NCBI GenBank assembly: GCA_963715045.1
Contig: CAVQRC010000008.1
Span: 248,001-312,000 of the forward strand
Length of the DNA: 64,000 nucleotides
Direction: 5' to 3'
Source of the DNA: CAVQRC01 sp963715045
Lineage (GTDB): Bacteria > Planctomycetota > Planctomycetia > Pirellulales > Lacipirellulaceae
Position numbers and translations under genes: made by a program. Below the pieces are notes generated by a model. That model was not told the DNA's origin. It saw nothing but the letters and a program-made list of their open reading frames with translations, and made no database searches. This document shows positions 17,364 through 25,953 of this stretch, one piece after another (the first letter of the stretch is position 1; each line of letters opens with the position of its first letter).

Positions 17364-18503
17364 TCACTCGGCCAGCGGCTGCAGGCGGGCAACCCGGTAG
17401 GGAGGCGACAGCGTCTCCGCAGTAGCTTGATTCGAGTCGATCCGTCCTTCCACGCGTACGAAGTCGCCCGGCCGTAACCCGGCAAGCCCGTCGGCGTCAT
17501 CCAGCACAACGCTGCCACCGAACTGGTCCGTGACGCCATCCACAGGGATGTACCGCAGCTTCCATTGGCCAGTCGCACGCAGGTATTCGAGTCGGCCCTG
17601 CAGCCAGGCGTAGGAGTCGTCGTACCCGTAACGCGCCCAGGTTCGCGGAGTCGAGTCACCGACCGTCCGCAGGAGCTGGGCCGAACCGCCGGATTCGGCG
17701 GTGACGCCTCCGGCCAGACGTACCTGTTCATCTCGGCGATAGCTCTGTGGACTCGCCGCTACGAAGGAATCACCTCGCGAACTTCGCGACGCGGTGCCCG
17801 TTGGAGAATTCACCGCCGCGGTGCGGCGAAGAACCTGGGTGCCAGGTGGCGGCAGCTCCGTAATCTCGACCGTCTGGGGACCCGTCACGGTGACGCTGGG
17901 CTCACACGCATAACATCCGACCGGTGCCGAATAGACGGGCGTTTCATTCAGATAGTACGGCTGGGCGGACGTTGACGCAGGGGCAGTCGCCACCACCGGT
18001 TCCCGCCAAGGTCCGTAGTTTTCCGCCGCCGAGGATGTCGTATTGGCCAGCTCGTTTTGAATCTGACGGACCGTGATGGGTTCGGCTGGCTGCCGAATGG
18101 CCGGCGATGCGACGTTCGACGCGACCATCGCATTGCCCGGAGGCTCGAAGCGGACGCGGCGCTGGTCGTCGGGAACGCGAATCGGTTGCTCACCGCCTGT
18201 CACACGGACGTCGGGCGCGGATCTGGACGCACCTGAGGCCAGTCGGGGCGCGTCGAACGCGACGGGAGTCACGTCAGGGCCGTTTGCCGGTGGAGCAAAC
18301 TGGCTCGTGGGTTCGACAATCACGGGCGGAGAGTATTGAGTCGGTGGCCCGTAGTACGGCTCGGCCTGACCGGGCGCGAGGCCTCGCGTTCCAGGAGGCG
18401 GCACGACCTCGCTGCCAATGAATGGATTCGAGAACGGTGCGCCGCGTTGGGCACAACCCGCCGACAGCATTAGCAAGGCCAGGCAGGCTAGCAGTCGCTT
18501 CAT
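17364..18503 (-). CDS. lipoprotein with a C-terminal beta domain
   Basis: From ATG 18503, 379 residues: a lipoprotein signal (MKRLLACLALLMLSAGC) with a lipobox ending in Cys17, a long Pro/Ser/Thr-rich disordered middle, and a compact C-terminal domain of about 90 residues (WARYGYDDSYAWLQGRLEY to the end) with an OB-like beta pattern, including PGDFVRVEGRID. I recognise the architecture as recurring in planctomycete cell-surface lipoproteins but not the family. It may anchor to the cell wall-like layer. A 150-base gap separates its stop from the secA-like start downstream on the same strand. Confidence 0.75.
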   Translation of the reverse strand: MKRLLACLALLMLSAGCAQRGAPFSNPFIGSEVVPPPGTRGLAPGQAEPYYGPPTQYSPPVIVEPTSQFAPPANGPDVTPVAFDAPRLASGASRSAPDVRVTGGEQPIRVPDDQRRVRFEPPGNAMVASNVASPAIRQPAEPITVRQIQNELANTTSSAAENYGPWREPVVATAPASTSAQPYYLNETPVYSAPVGCYACEPSVTVTGPQTVEITELPPPGTQVLRRTAAVNSPTGTASRSSRGDSFVAASPQSYRRDEQVRLAGGVTAESGGSAQLLRTVGDSTPRTWARYGYDDSYAWLQGRLEYLRATGQWKLRYIPVDGVTDQFGGSVVLDDADGLAGLRPGDFVRVEGRIDSNQATAETLSPPYRVARLQPLAE

Positions 18504-18746
18504 CGAGGAATCCTTCTCGTGTTCGCAATCAGTCGCCCGCGCAAATGACGAACCGACGCCCACTTCACGCGGCCGCGAAGGATAGCAGGACCGCCATGCG
18601 TGTCCAGGCCGATCCAGAGCACCCGAGTTGCCGCTTCCTCGCCGCAGACCTGCCGTCGTCGTACAATGCGTCCCTTCGACTGCTCAAGCCGGTTTCTCGT
18701 TCCACCTGTTGTTGCCTGCTGTTCGATCAACGGAAGCGGGATCGCC

Positions 18747-19011
18747 ATACGGATCGCAGTGGTTGTTTCACGAGCGACCGAAACCAACCTGCGGCTGGCT
18801 GCCCAGGTGGGCGTCACCGATATCGTCGGCCGCTACCCGGGACCCCGCTTGCAAGAGATGACCAGACTTGTCAGGCGGGTCGACGGTACGGCATGACGCT
18901 GTCGGTCATCGAAGGGTTTCTCCCGCTAGGGGACTTTGTCCGCGGAGGTCCGGCACGCAAGCACCAACTGGATGCACTTTGCTCAATGGCTCCGAAATAT
19001 GGACGCCCACC
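18747..19011 (+). pseudogene. uxuA: relic of mannonate dehydratase-like gene (N-terminal fragment)
   Basis: Three frames in order give an N-terminal mannonate-dehydratase-like sequence. Frame one: RIAVVVSRATETNLRLAAQ and VGVTDIVGRYPGPR, ending in VRRVDG. Frame two (after about 18,890): MTLSVIEGFLPLGDF and GGPARKHQLDALC. Frame three (after about 18,985): QWLRNMD. These blocks match in order the start of UxuA-type dehydratases (VTDIVGRYPG, LSVIEG, RNMG). ATA stands where a start ATG would be expected (18,747-18,749), there are two frameshifts, and a hairpin with a T-run follows at 19,015. It is a decayed fragment, not an active gene. The family assignment is from memory of the conserved blocks. 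Confidence 0.55.
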
Positions 19012-19014
19012 CGT

Positions 19015-19036
19015 AAAAGACCCCTGGGGTCTTTTT
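19015..19036 (+). terminator. perfect-palindrome terminator
   Basis: AAAGACCCC / GGGGTCTTT are perfect 9-bp arms around a single T, followed by further T residues on the plus strand and preceded by A residues, so it can act in either direction. It lies just after the uxuA relic. Confidence 0.6.
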
Positions 19037-19056
19037 GGCAAGCTGGGGAAGAAAGA

Positions 19057-19096
19057 ATGCCGAGGGGGCTCTGTTTTCGAGCTCCCTTCGGCATTG
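19057..19096 (-). terminator. hairpin terminator of the 19,128 gene
   Basis: Arms AATGCCGAGGGGGCTC and AGCTCCCTTCGGCATT form a long imperfect stem. On the minus strand the stem is followed by TTCTTTCTTCC, a T-rich tail, about 30 bases after the stop of the gene at 19,128-19,550. Confidence 0.55.
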
Positions 19097-19127
19097 GGGA
19101 ATTGAACTTCAGAGGTCGCTGGGCGAG

Positions 19128-19550
19128 CTAGCGGGTCGAGGCAACGCTTGCCGTGGAGTTGATGTACGGGTTGTAAACCATCAGCGGGGCCGGGGGTTGG
19201 TTGCTGGCCGTCGGACCGAGGTCGGCCTGTTCGTCGTCCTCAGCCTGCTCGACGTACGGATTGATGATCGTCACGGGCTGCACGGGAGCTGCCACGATCT
19301 CGGGAGTCCGCACGTGCGGCGGGTAGGCGAACGGCCCGTAACCATAACTCCGCGGTACTGGCTCGCTGTAGTAGACGGGCGGGAAAGCGGCGAAGTGAGG
19401 CACGTTGGCCGACATCAGGCGGTAGAGTCCTGCATAGTCATAGCCCCATGCCGGAAAACCGCCCCCATAACCATCGCACGCGTGTGTGCTGCCCGCGTTG
19501 ATCAGCAGACACAAACCCACCGCCGAACCGAGAATCAACTTCCTGACCAT
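19128..19550 (-). CDS. small exported protein with NPYV/NPYI motifs
   Basis: A 140-residue exported protein begins with a signal peptide (MVRKLILGSAVGLCLLINAGSTHA) and continues Tyr/Pro/Gly-rich. INPYVEQAEDDE and VYNPYINSTAS repeat an NPY(V/I) motif near the C-terminus. I know this kind of short Pro/Tyr-rich secreted protein from planctomycete genomes but no function. It has its own terminator downstream, so it is a single-gene unit. Confidence 0.72.
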   Translation of the reverse strand: MVRKLILGSAVGLCLLINAGSTHACDGYGGGFPAWGYDYAGLYRLMSANVPHFAAFPPVYYSEPVPRSYGYGPFAYPPHVRTPEIVAAPVQPVTIINPYVEQAEDDEQADLGPTASNQPPAPLMVYNPYINSTASVASTR

Positions 19551-19709
19551 CGCCTGAACCTCTTCACATTCGAGTTATTGAGGGACCTGAAATCGTCGCC
19601 TGGGGTCTCTCGCGCGACCGATCTCAGGCTAAACAGGAATTTCCCGGGAAGCAAATCCAGGGGAGAGGAAGAGATGGGGAGCCCCGGGGAAGGACGGAAG
19701 GACGCGGTT

Positions 19710-20024
19710 CTACTCGGGTGCGTCACCCGCCGCATCGTCGGAGCGAGCGGGCAACGGGTTCGATTCGGTCCGTAGTTCCACGGCGACCGGCGTCGGTTGT
19801 GGAGGGGCCTCGTCTCCCGGAGTTACTTCCGCCTGAGGTGTCGGTTCCGCGGGCGACAGGTCGGGTAACCGGTAGGGCTTGACGCCCGCAGGCAACGCCG
19901 GCACGCGGTATTCGATCTTTCCCAGTTGCGCCTCGTCGAGGTGTGGGCCGCAGCCTCCCCAGAGTGGGACGAGTATCAGCAACAGCATGCCGCAGCGGGA
20001 AGGCGTAAATCGGCTCACGGACAT
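19710..20024 (-). CDS. small lipoprotein
   Basis: From the ATG at 20022-20024 this is 104 residues. The hydrophobic core LLLILVPLWGGC ends in a lipobox Cys, so it is a lipoprotein. The mature part is short, acidic and Pro-rich, with no fold I recognise. A GTG nine bases upstream is possible but gives no better signal. It is divergent from queG, with about 105 bases between starts. Confidence 0.65.
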   Translation of the reverse strand: MSVSRFTPSRCGMLLLILVPLWGGCGPHLDEAQLGKIEYRVPALPAGVKPYRLPDLSPAEPTPQAEVTPGDEAPPQPTPVAVELRTESNPLPARSDDAAGDAPE

Positions 20025-20129
20025 GGTACGCACGGGTCCAGCGGGTAACCTGGCAACAGGATCTGTCAGCGGACATGTTACAACACATCAAACAGATCGT
20101 AACCCGCCGTCTACCGACCATTGTTGCTG

Positions 20130-21188
20130 ATGCTGAGTACGGAGATTCGACAACGCGCTCTCGACGCCGGTTTCAGCATGGTCGGTATCTGCCCCGCGGT
20201 ACCCCCGCGCGGCATCTCACGGCTCGCCGAATGGCTCGAAGCGGGCTACGCGGGCGAAATGGCCTACCTTGCCGATCGCCGCGAGGCATACGAGCATCCG
20301 CGCCACGTGCTTTGGGGAGTGAAAAGCATCGTGGTTCTGGGAATGGACTATCACTCCGGGGAACGGTGCCCCGCAGGGCTCGGGGAGGGTCTGGTCTCTC
20401 GCTACGCGTGGGGGGGCGTCGATTATCACGACCTCATCCACGGTCGGCTCAAGGCCTTGCGGGGTTGGATCAGCGCGTCCTATCCCGACGTGCGGACGCG
20501 GGGGGTCGTTGACACGGCCCCGTTGCTGGAACGCGACCTGGCCGAGCTGGCAGGACTTGGTTGGCAAGGAAAAAACACCCTCCTGCTCAATCGCGAACGC
20601 GGAAGCTGGTTCTTTCTGGCTGCCCTGCTGATCGATATCGAACTCGAGTACGACGCACCGTTTGGAGAAGATTTTTGCGGCACCTGCACGGCTTGTCTCG
20701 ACGCGTGCCCCACGCAGGCGTTCCCCCAGCCGTACGTGCTCGACGCCACCCGTTGCATCAGCTACCTCACGATTGAACACCGCAGTGAGATTCCGCATGA
20801 ACTCCGCGCGGGTCTCGGCGACTGGCTGTTCGGCTGCGACATCTGCCAGGACGTATGTCCGTGGAATCATCATCCTCAGAAAACTCACGAGGCGGGATTG
20901 CTTCCCCGTCCGGATCAAGACCCGGTGGATTTGCTGCAGCTGCTCGAAGTCGACGAGGAAGCATTTCGGACCCGTTATCGCCACACGCCGTTGTGGCGGG
21001 CGAAGCGCCGCGGTCTGCTCCGCAACGCCGCGATCGTGCTTGGGAACCAGCGATGTGTTGCCGCTCGAGCGAGACTGGAGCATCTGCGCGGGGATGCGGA
21101 CCCGGTGATTCGTGACGCGTGTGATTGGGCGCTCGAACAAATCGCGGCCAATGAGCAGCCGACGGACGACGGCGAGAGTTGCGAGTGA
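20130..21188 (+). CDS. queG: epoxyqueuosine reductase
   Basis: QueG reduces epoxyqueuosine in tRNA to queuosine using cobalamin and two [4Fe-4S] clusters. From ATG 20130 the protein has 352 residues. Cluster ligands are visible: C183, C186, C189, C193 (CGTCTACLDACPT), C209, and C236, C239, C243 (CDICQDVC). The catalytic Asp sits in VVDTAPLLERD near 129, and PWN follows the last cysteine. C-terminal LRNAAIVLGN suggests HEAT-like repeats as in the family. The TTG reading nine bases upstream is rejected in favour of ATG. It is a single gene. Confidence 0.95.
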   Translation: MLSTEIRQRALDAGFSMVGICPAVPPRGISRLAEWLEAGYAGEMAYLADRREAYEHPRHVLWGVKSIVVLGMDYHSGERCPAGLGEGLVSRYAWGGVDYHDLIHGRLKALRGWISASYPDVRTRGVVDTAPLLERDLAELAGLGWQGKNTLLLNRERGSWFFLAALLIDIELEYDAPFGEDFCGTCTACLDACPTQAFPQPYVLDATRCISYLTIEHRSEIPHELRAGLGDWLFGCDICQDVCPWNHHPQKTHEAGLLPRPDQDPVDLLQLLEVDEEAFRTRYRHTPLWRAKRRGLLRNAAIVLGNQRCVAARARLEHLRGDADPVIRDACDWALEQIAANEQPTDDGESCE

Positions 21189-21201
21189 CACGCCTGCCGC
21201 G

Positions 21202-22285
21202 TCACGCCGGTGTGGCTTGCAGCGAGGCTTCGGACGAGCGAGGGTTGGGCGTTTCGACGTCTGGCCGCACGCCCGCCGCATCGTGGCGATAGAACCGCTC
21301 AAGAACGCTCCGCCACGCACCGGCCTGATCGACGGCCACGAACGCATCACGAACCTGCTCGCTCTGAGGATGCAGCCGCGAGTACTTGATCCCGAATTTC
21401 CGCATCCCCGGCACGCACTTGTCGGGACCGTAGACCTCGTCGGCAAGCCGGTAATGCTCGGCAATGACTTCCCGCTGCTCAAACACAGTCGGTGGTGCGG
21501 GCAGCGGCTGCGCCGCGAAGGAGCGCCCGGACCTCCGCGAAAATCCAGGGATTGCCGATGGCTCCGCGGGCGACCGTAACCCCGTCGACCCCCGTAAAAC
21601 GGAGCATGTCAATGCATGCCTGGGCTGTAAACAGGTCACCGCTTCCGAGCAGGCACCGCTCGCCGGCGTGCTGCTTGAGCTCTCGCAAGAACTCCCATCG
21701 CGACGGGCCGTCGTAACGCTGCCGGACCGTTCGCCCGTGCACCGTGATCGCGGCCACGCCGAGCGCGAAGGCCCCGTCGAAGATACGGAGAAAATTCTCG
21801 CGGCTCTGCAGGTCGTCGTCGATCCCCCGACGCATCTTGACTGTGACCGGCACGCGATCGGGTACGGCGTCGCGAACTCGAGACACGATTTCCAGTGCGA
21901 CCTCGGGTTGGCCGAGGTGGAAACCACCCCGGCACCGCCCGAGCACCTTCTTCACCGGGCATCCGAAATTGATATCGATCACATCAAAGCCGGCCTCGAC
22001 GAGCCGTACCGCCGCGGGTCCGAACTGTTCGGGGAGAGCGCCCATAAGCTGCCCGGCAACCGGGTGTTCTTCGTCGGCGACCTGGAGGAACCGCTGCGTT
22101 CGTTTCCGCGGCTTGAGCTCGAGGATGAATTTGTCGAGAAAGACCTCGCACAGCGTATACGGTGCCCCAAGGCGACGCGAAATCAGTCGCATCGGCATGT
22201 CGCTGTAACCGGAGAGAGCGGCCTGCACGGCCGGTGAGTCGAGTCGGTGCCGGCCGATCTGCAGTGCTGACGGGATCACGGACAT
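21202..22285 (-). pseudogene. dus: tRNA-dihydrouridine synthase, frame-broken
   Basis: Two overlapping frames form one Dus flavoenzyme that reduces uridine to dihydrouridine in tRNA. The first (22,285 to about 21,530) has the FMN barrel: VIDINFGCPVKK with the catalytic Cys, VTVKMRRG, ITVHGRTVRQRY and GAIGNPWIF. The second (about 21,530 to 21,202) has the C-terminal helical domain (EQREVIAEHYRLADEVYG and MRKFGIKYSRLHP). Removal of one base from GGCGCAG near 21,526-21,540 rejoins them as RGQPLPAPP. ATG at 22283-22285 lies 11 bases after the metzincin stop, so the two were co-transcribed. Whether the shift is real or a sequencing error is undecided. Confidence 0.85.
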
Positions 22286-22295
22286 CCCCACATTC

Positions 22296-24050
22296 CTAGT
22301 TCTGGTAGCCTGGCAGGTTACGTATCGCAGCCTCAAGCTTGTCTTTGATCACCGCGAATCGCTCGTCGCCAGGATGCCCATAGTCCGCGACGAATTCCTG
22401 CCGCGAAAGTCCTTCGGGCAAGTCCGCAATCCCTGGCATGAAATCGTCGACGCGAAAGCTGACCGCGATCCGCTTCAACGGCAGGGAACGATCGAGAACC
22501 GCCTGGGCAAAGGCAATTCCAGCCTTATCTGCCGCGTAATCGGCGAAGCTGAATCCCGATTCGCGATTCGAGTCCAGAATCTCCTTCGAAATGCCCACCT
22601 GTTCGGCGGCGGCCGGTCCAACCGCCACCGTGAGATAAGCCGAAAGCGCAAAATGCTGAGCCAGATCACGACGACCGCGGATGGTCGGCTTCCCGAGCAT
22701 CCCGAGTCGGACGGATCGTCGCCCGGAGGTTTCGACACGATTGACGAACCCTCGGGATGCGGGGTTGTTCAACAGGGTGGGAGAATCGTCCAGGCCGATG
22801 CCGATCGCAAACAAGAACGCCTTGGCCCGCTCCTGCTCGTCGGCCTCGATCCGCAGGGCCTCGAACGCGGCGCTTTTCACGTAGTGCTCGAAGAGCTCAT
22901 CGCCGCGCCGCAGCGGCCCGGCCGCAGTCGCCTGCTTCACGTTTTCGTGAGCAGCCCGGACGATTGCGTCGAGTACGCGGCGTGCCGATTCCGCCATTCC
23001 GGTCGGACTCGAAGTCTTCAAAAGCTGGAGAAAACGTGGCGTTGCCGGATCGTTGCCGTCGGCCAGATTGAGCGCCGAGTACACCTGCTGCAACCGCCGC
23101 TGCGTAGCGGTTGACATGTCACTGAACTTGCGGACTCCGGCCCGGCGGATTTCCTCACCCACCAGGCACATGATTAGCGTGTTCACAGGGTCGAACTTGA
23201 TTTGAAATCCAGCCCGCAACGCCTGGCGATCTCCCAGGATTGGCCGCATGACGCTGTCCTGCTCCGGACTGTGTGCCGCGCCGAGAAAGTGGCCGCATTC
23301 GTGAATCAGCAACTCCAATCGTTCCGGTTCGCCGACGTGCTGAGACCATTCACGGATCAGAATGTGCGACGACATGGGACCGCGTGTTCCTCCGAGATGA
23401 GTCCTTCCCGGCGGCGGCACGTCGTATTGGCTCGTGAACGCGATGGCCACCTGGGCCGGTGCGGGATCGACTTCCCGCTCGAACTCGGTCAACGATCTGT
23501 AGAAGTCGCTGACGCTATCGTCCGAGTCCCAGACTTCGACCGCCAGGACTTCGAGTTGCACCATGCAGTGCCGCTGGAGCACGTCCGACGCCTGGGCGAT
23601 GCGCTTGCGAAGTTTGCGTTCCCATACCCGCGGCTGCAACGGTTCTTCTTCGTCGACGACAATCTTGACCGTCAGGATTCCCGGCTCCAACAGATCACCC
23701 TCGAGAGGCCGTCCCAGGGCGGTTGCCGCAGTTCCGCCGAGCCCGATCTTCTGCATGTCGACGGTGCGGTCCGGAAGGTCACCGAAAAAGTACGCGCAGT
23801 TTGCGTCCAGCACGTACCGCTTTGTGCCCTTGCCGGTGGCGAACTCGATCTCCATTTTTCCCGAGGTGAACACAGGCAGAACGGCACCACGATCGATCCG
23901 TTCGGAAGTGGGCTGTTCACCAGCACGGAACAGCGCGATCACCAAAGGACGCGTGCTGCGATTGGCGAGTACCACCACGTCTGCCCACCCGGCCTGCGCC
24001 CCACACTGAGGGCGACGAGAGCCAGGAAGACGGCGCGTAAATTAGAGCCG
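22296..24050 (-). CDS. metzincin-type zinc metalloprotease, exported (signal peptide in a different frame)
   Basis: The main frame (560 residues from GTG 23978) contains HECGHFLGAAHSPEQ: H226-E-x-x-H230-x-x-G-x-x-H236, the metzincin zinc signature, and a Met-turn in SVMRP at Met244. It also has GTRGPMSSHILI before the site. No signal peptide is in that frame, but just upstream in another frame lies LRAVFLALVALSVG. Adding one G to the GGGG run near 24,003-24,010 gives ALVALSVGAQAGWADVVVLAN, a good signal and cleavage site. The start codon of the joined gene is unclear; a 83-bp repeat (24,044) lies where it would be expected. Downstream is dus. Confidence 0.8.
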
Positions 24051-24126
24051 ATCCCGGAATTGGCCTCAGCTTCCGGGATTTCCGAGCGTGAAATACGTTC
24101 CCTGAGATTCCGGGATAGGTACTTAG
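24044..24126 (+). repeat. interspersed 83-bp repeat, copy 1
   Basis: An 83-bp unit starting AGAGCCGATC and ending GATAGGTACTTAG matches, without gaps, a unit at 33,025-33,107 (both ends and the GCC-rich middle conserved) and a second copy directly before it. The repeat lies in front of the metzincin gene. Confidence 0.7.
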
Positions 24127-24350
24127 AGAATGCATGGTTCAACATGGGGACTCCTGTCAGGCGACAATTCTATCCCGCTCACAGACGAGGGGCGACCCTG
24201 TCCAGAAAGCCCCAGGAGCCAGGTCAAGAACGACCAGGATGGTTCTCGGCGGTAATCGCCGGCGGGCCAGCAGGGGTTGGCTACCCGATTTCGTCCGAGG
24301 CAAAACCACGACTGACGAGCTGGCAGTTTCTCGCGAAGAACTTCGGCTGT

Positions 24351-24983
24351 TCAGGCCACGTTGTTACGCACGGCCCACACGGCGGCCTGAGTGCGATCGG
24401 CGACGCACAGCTTGCGGAGAATGTGCTGAACGTGCTCCTTGACCGTTTCGTAGCTGATATCAAGGGCCTTGCCGATCTCGCGATTGCTCAAACCGTGAGC
24501 CAATTGCAGCAACACTTGTTGTTCGCGGGCGGTGAGCGGAACTTCCTCTCCGGCCGCGCCCCGCGGACTTGTCCCCGATCCGGGGCTGCGACGAATCTCA
24601 GTCCCGTTCCACAGCGTCTCTCCCGCCGCCACGCGTTTAATGGCTGTGACAAGTTCCGACCGCGTACACGTCTTGCTCAGAAACCCGGCTGCCCCGAGCG
24701 CTTGAGCTCGAAACACGTACGTCGGGTTTTCGTGTTCGCTGAACATCACCGCGGTAACGTTCGGGCGGTCCATCTTGATCCGGCTCAAACACGCCAGACC
24801 ATCCCCACCCGGCATCCGCACATCGAGCAGCACGACGTCAGGATTCAACTCGAGCGTTAACTTCCATGCAACATCGCCAGAAGCGGCTTCGGCGACGACC
24901 TCGAATTCAGAGGCTTCGAGAAACTGGCGTACCCCAGCCCGAACCACCTCGTGGTCGTCGGCAATTAGCAGTTTTACGGACAT
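24351..24983 (-). CDS. NarL/LuxR-family response regulator
   Basis: From ATG 24983 the protein has 210 residues: an N-terminal receiver (LLIADDHEVVRAG with the acidic pair, VVLLDVRMPGGDG with the phospho-acceptor Asp about residue 54, and KT near 104) and a C-terminal LuxR helix-turn-helix (LTAREQQVLLQLAHGLSNREIGKALDIS, YETVKEHVQHILRKL). It binds DNA when phosphorylated by a histidine kinase. No kinase is next to it, so it is an orphan. The six-residue N-terminal extension upstream is not used. Its targets cannot be deduced from this window. Confidence 0.93.
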   Translation of the reverse strand: MSVKLLIADDHEVVRAGVRQFLEASEFEVVAEAASGDVAWKLTLELNPDVVLLDVRMPGGDGLACLSRIKMDRPNVTAVMFSEHENPTYVFRAQALGAAGFLSKTCTRSELVTAIKRVAAGETLWNGTEIRRSPGSGTSPRGAAGEEVPLTAREQQVLLQLAHGLSNREIGKALDISYETVKEHVQHILRKLCVADRTQAAVWAVRNNVA

Positions 24984-25329
24984 GAATCGACATGGGAGCA
25001 AAGGTGTCGGACAAGTAAGAACGCGAGCGATATCAGAGAGCAGGATCGACGAGTCAGCGGTTCGACGGCTTTTTTGAGATACCCGCTACTTTAGTCGCCG
25101 TCCTGCCCGAGGCAAAGTTTTTACAGATCCGGCTCGAACTCCGGGGGGCGTTGGGATACCCCGTAACGTGTCTCGCAGCGAGCGATGATGGCCACGCGAG
25201 GTTGACGAAGTGGTTTACGACCCTATCTTCCAGGTTGCGTCGCGTGCGGAGGACGGTGGATCGCGAGGCTGATCCGGGGCCCCGCACATCCGGACGCACA
25301 CCGGACTCACCCCGAGCTTGCCACCGACC
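24984..25329. other. intergenic region between divergent genes
   Basis: 346 bases between the response-regulator gene (minus) and the DUF456 gene (plus). I see no open reading frame with a plausible protein and no hairpin with a T-run. It should contain both promoters, none of which I can call with confidence. Confidence 0.45.
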
Positions 25330-25878
25330 ATGTGGACTGCGTCCCTCACGATCCTGGCGATCGTCCTGCTCCTCGCGTCGCTGATCGTGTGCTGGGCGGC
25401 GACGATCTTCGGAGCCCCCGGCAACTGGCTGATGGTGGCGTCTTGTGCGGTCTACGCGTGGCTGGCCCCGACCACGGAATGGACGATTACCTGGCAGGCT
25501 CTGGTCATCGCCTCAGGGCTGGCTCTGGTCGGCGAGATCGTCGAACTCGTCGCCACCTCCTACACGACGCGACGTGCCGGAGGCTCGCGAAAATCGGCAA
25601 TGATGGCCATCGTCGGCTCCGTGGTGGGAGCCCTGGTGGGCATCCTGATTGGCGTGCCGATTCCGATCGTGGGTCCGATCATCGCGGGGGTATTGTTCGC
25701 TTCGCTGGGAGCGATGGCCGGGGCGATGCTCGTCGAGCAGCACTCGGGTCGCAGTGGTGCCGAAACGTGGCAGGTGGGTAAGGCAGCCTTCGTGGGACGC
25801 ATCCTGGGGACCGGATCGAAACTAATCTTCGGGGCCGCGATTCTCATCGTGGCGATCGTGGCCCTGGTCGTTCACTGA
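25330..25878 (+). CDS. DUF456-type membrane protein
   Basis: From ATG 25330, 182 residues with about five transmembrane segments. The sequence pattern GAPGNWLMV, IVELVATSY, Gly-rich helices (GSVVGALVGILIG, GPIIAGVLFASLGAM) matches the DUF456 family of small integral membrane proteins, for which no function is established. The TTG 12 bases upstream is not needed. The hydrophilic stretch LVEQHSGRSGAETWQVGKAA sits between helices and likely faces the cytoplasm. It is a single gene with no apparent partner. Confidence 0.85.
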   Translation: MWTASLTILAIVLLLASLIVCWAATIFGAPGNWLMVASCAVYAWLAPTTEWTITWQALVIASGLALVGEIVELVATSYTTRRAGGSRKSAMMAIVGSVVGALVGILIGVPIPIVGPIIAGVLFASLGAMAGAMLVEQHSGRSGAETWQVGKAAFVGRILGTGSKLIFGAAILIVAIVALVVH

Positions 25879-25953
25879 CCTGGCACCCAGGCCCGCCGCG
25901 TTCATCTTGATTCCGCACCGTGGCAGGCCTGAGACCGTGTTTGCAGAAGCGCT

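Noticed and set aside
23202..24860. 552-residue plus-strand frame across metzincin and response regulator
   Set aside because: Opposes two genes with strong family motifs (HExxHxxGxxH; receiver plus LuxR HTH).
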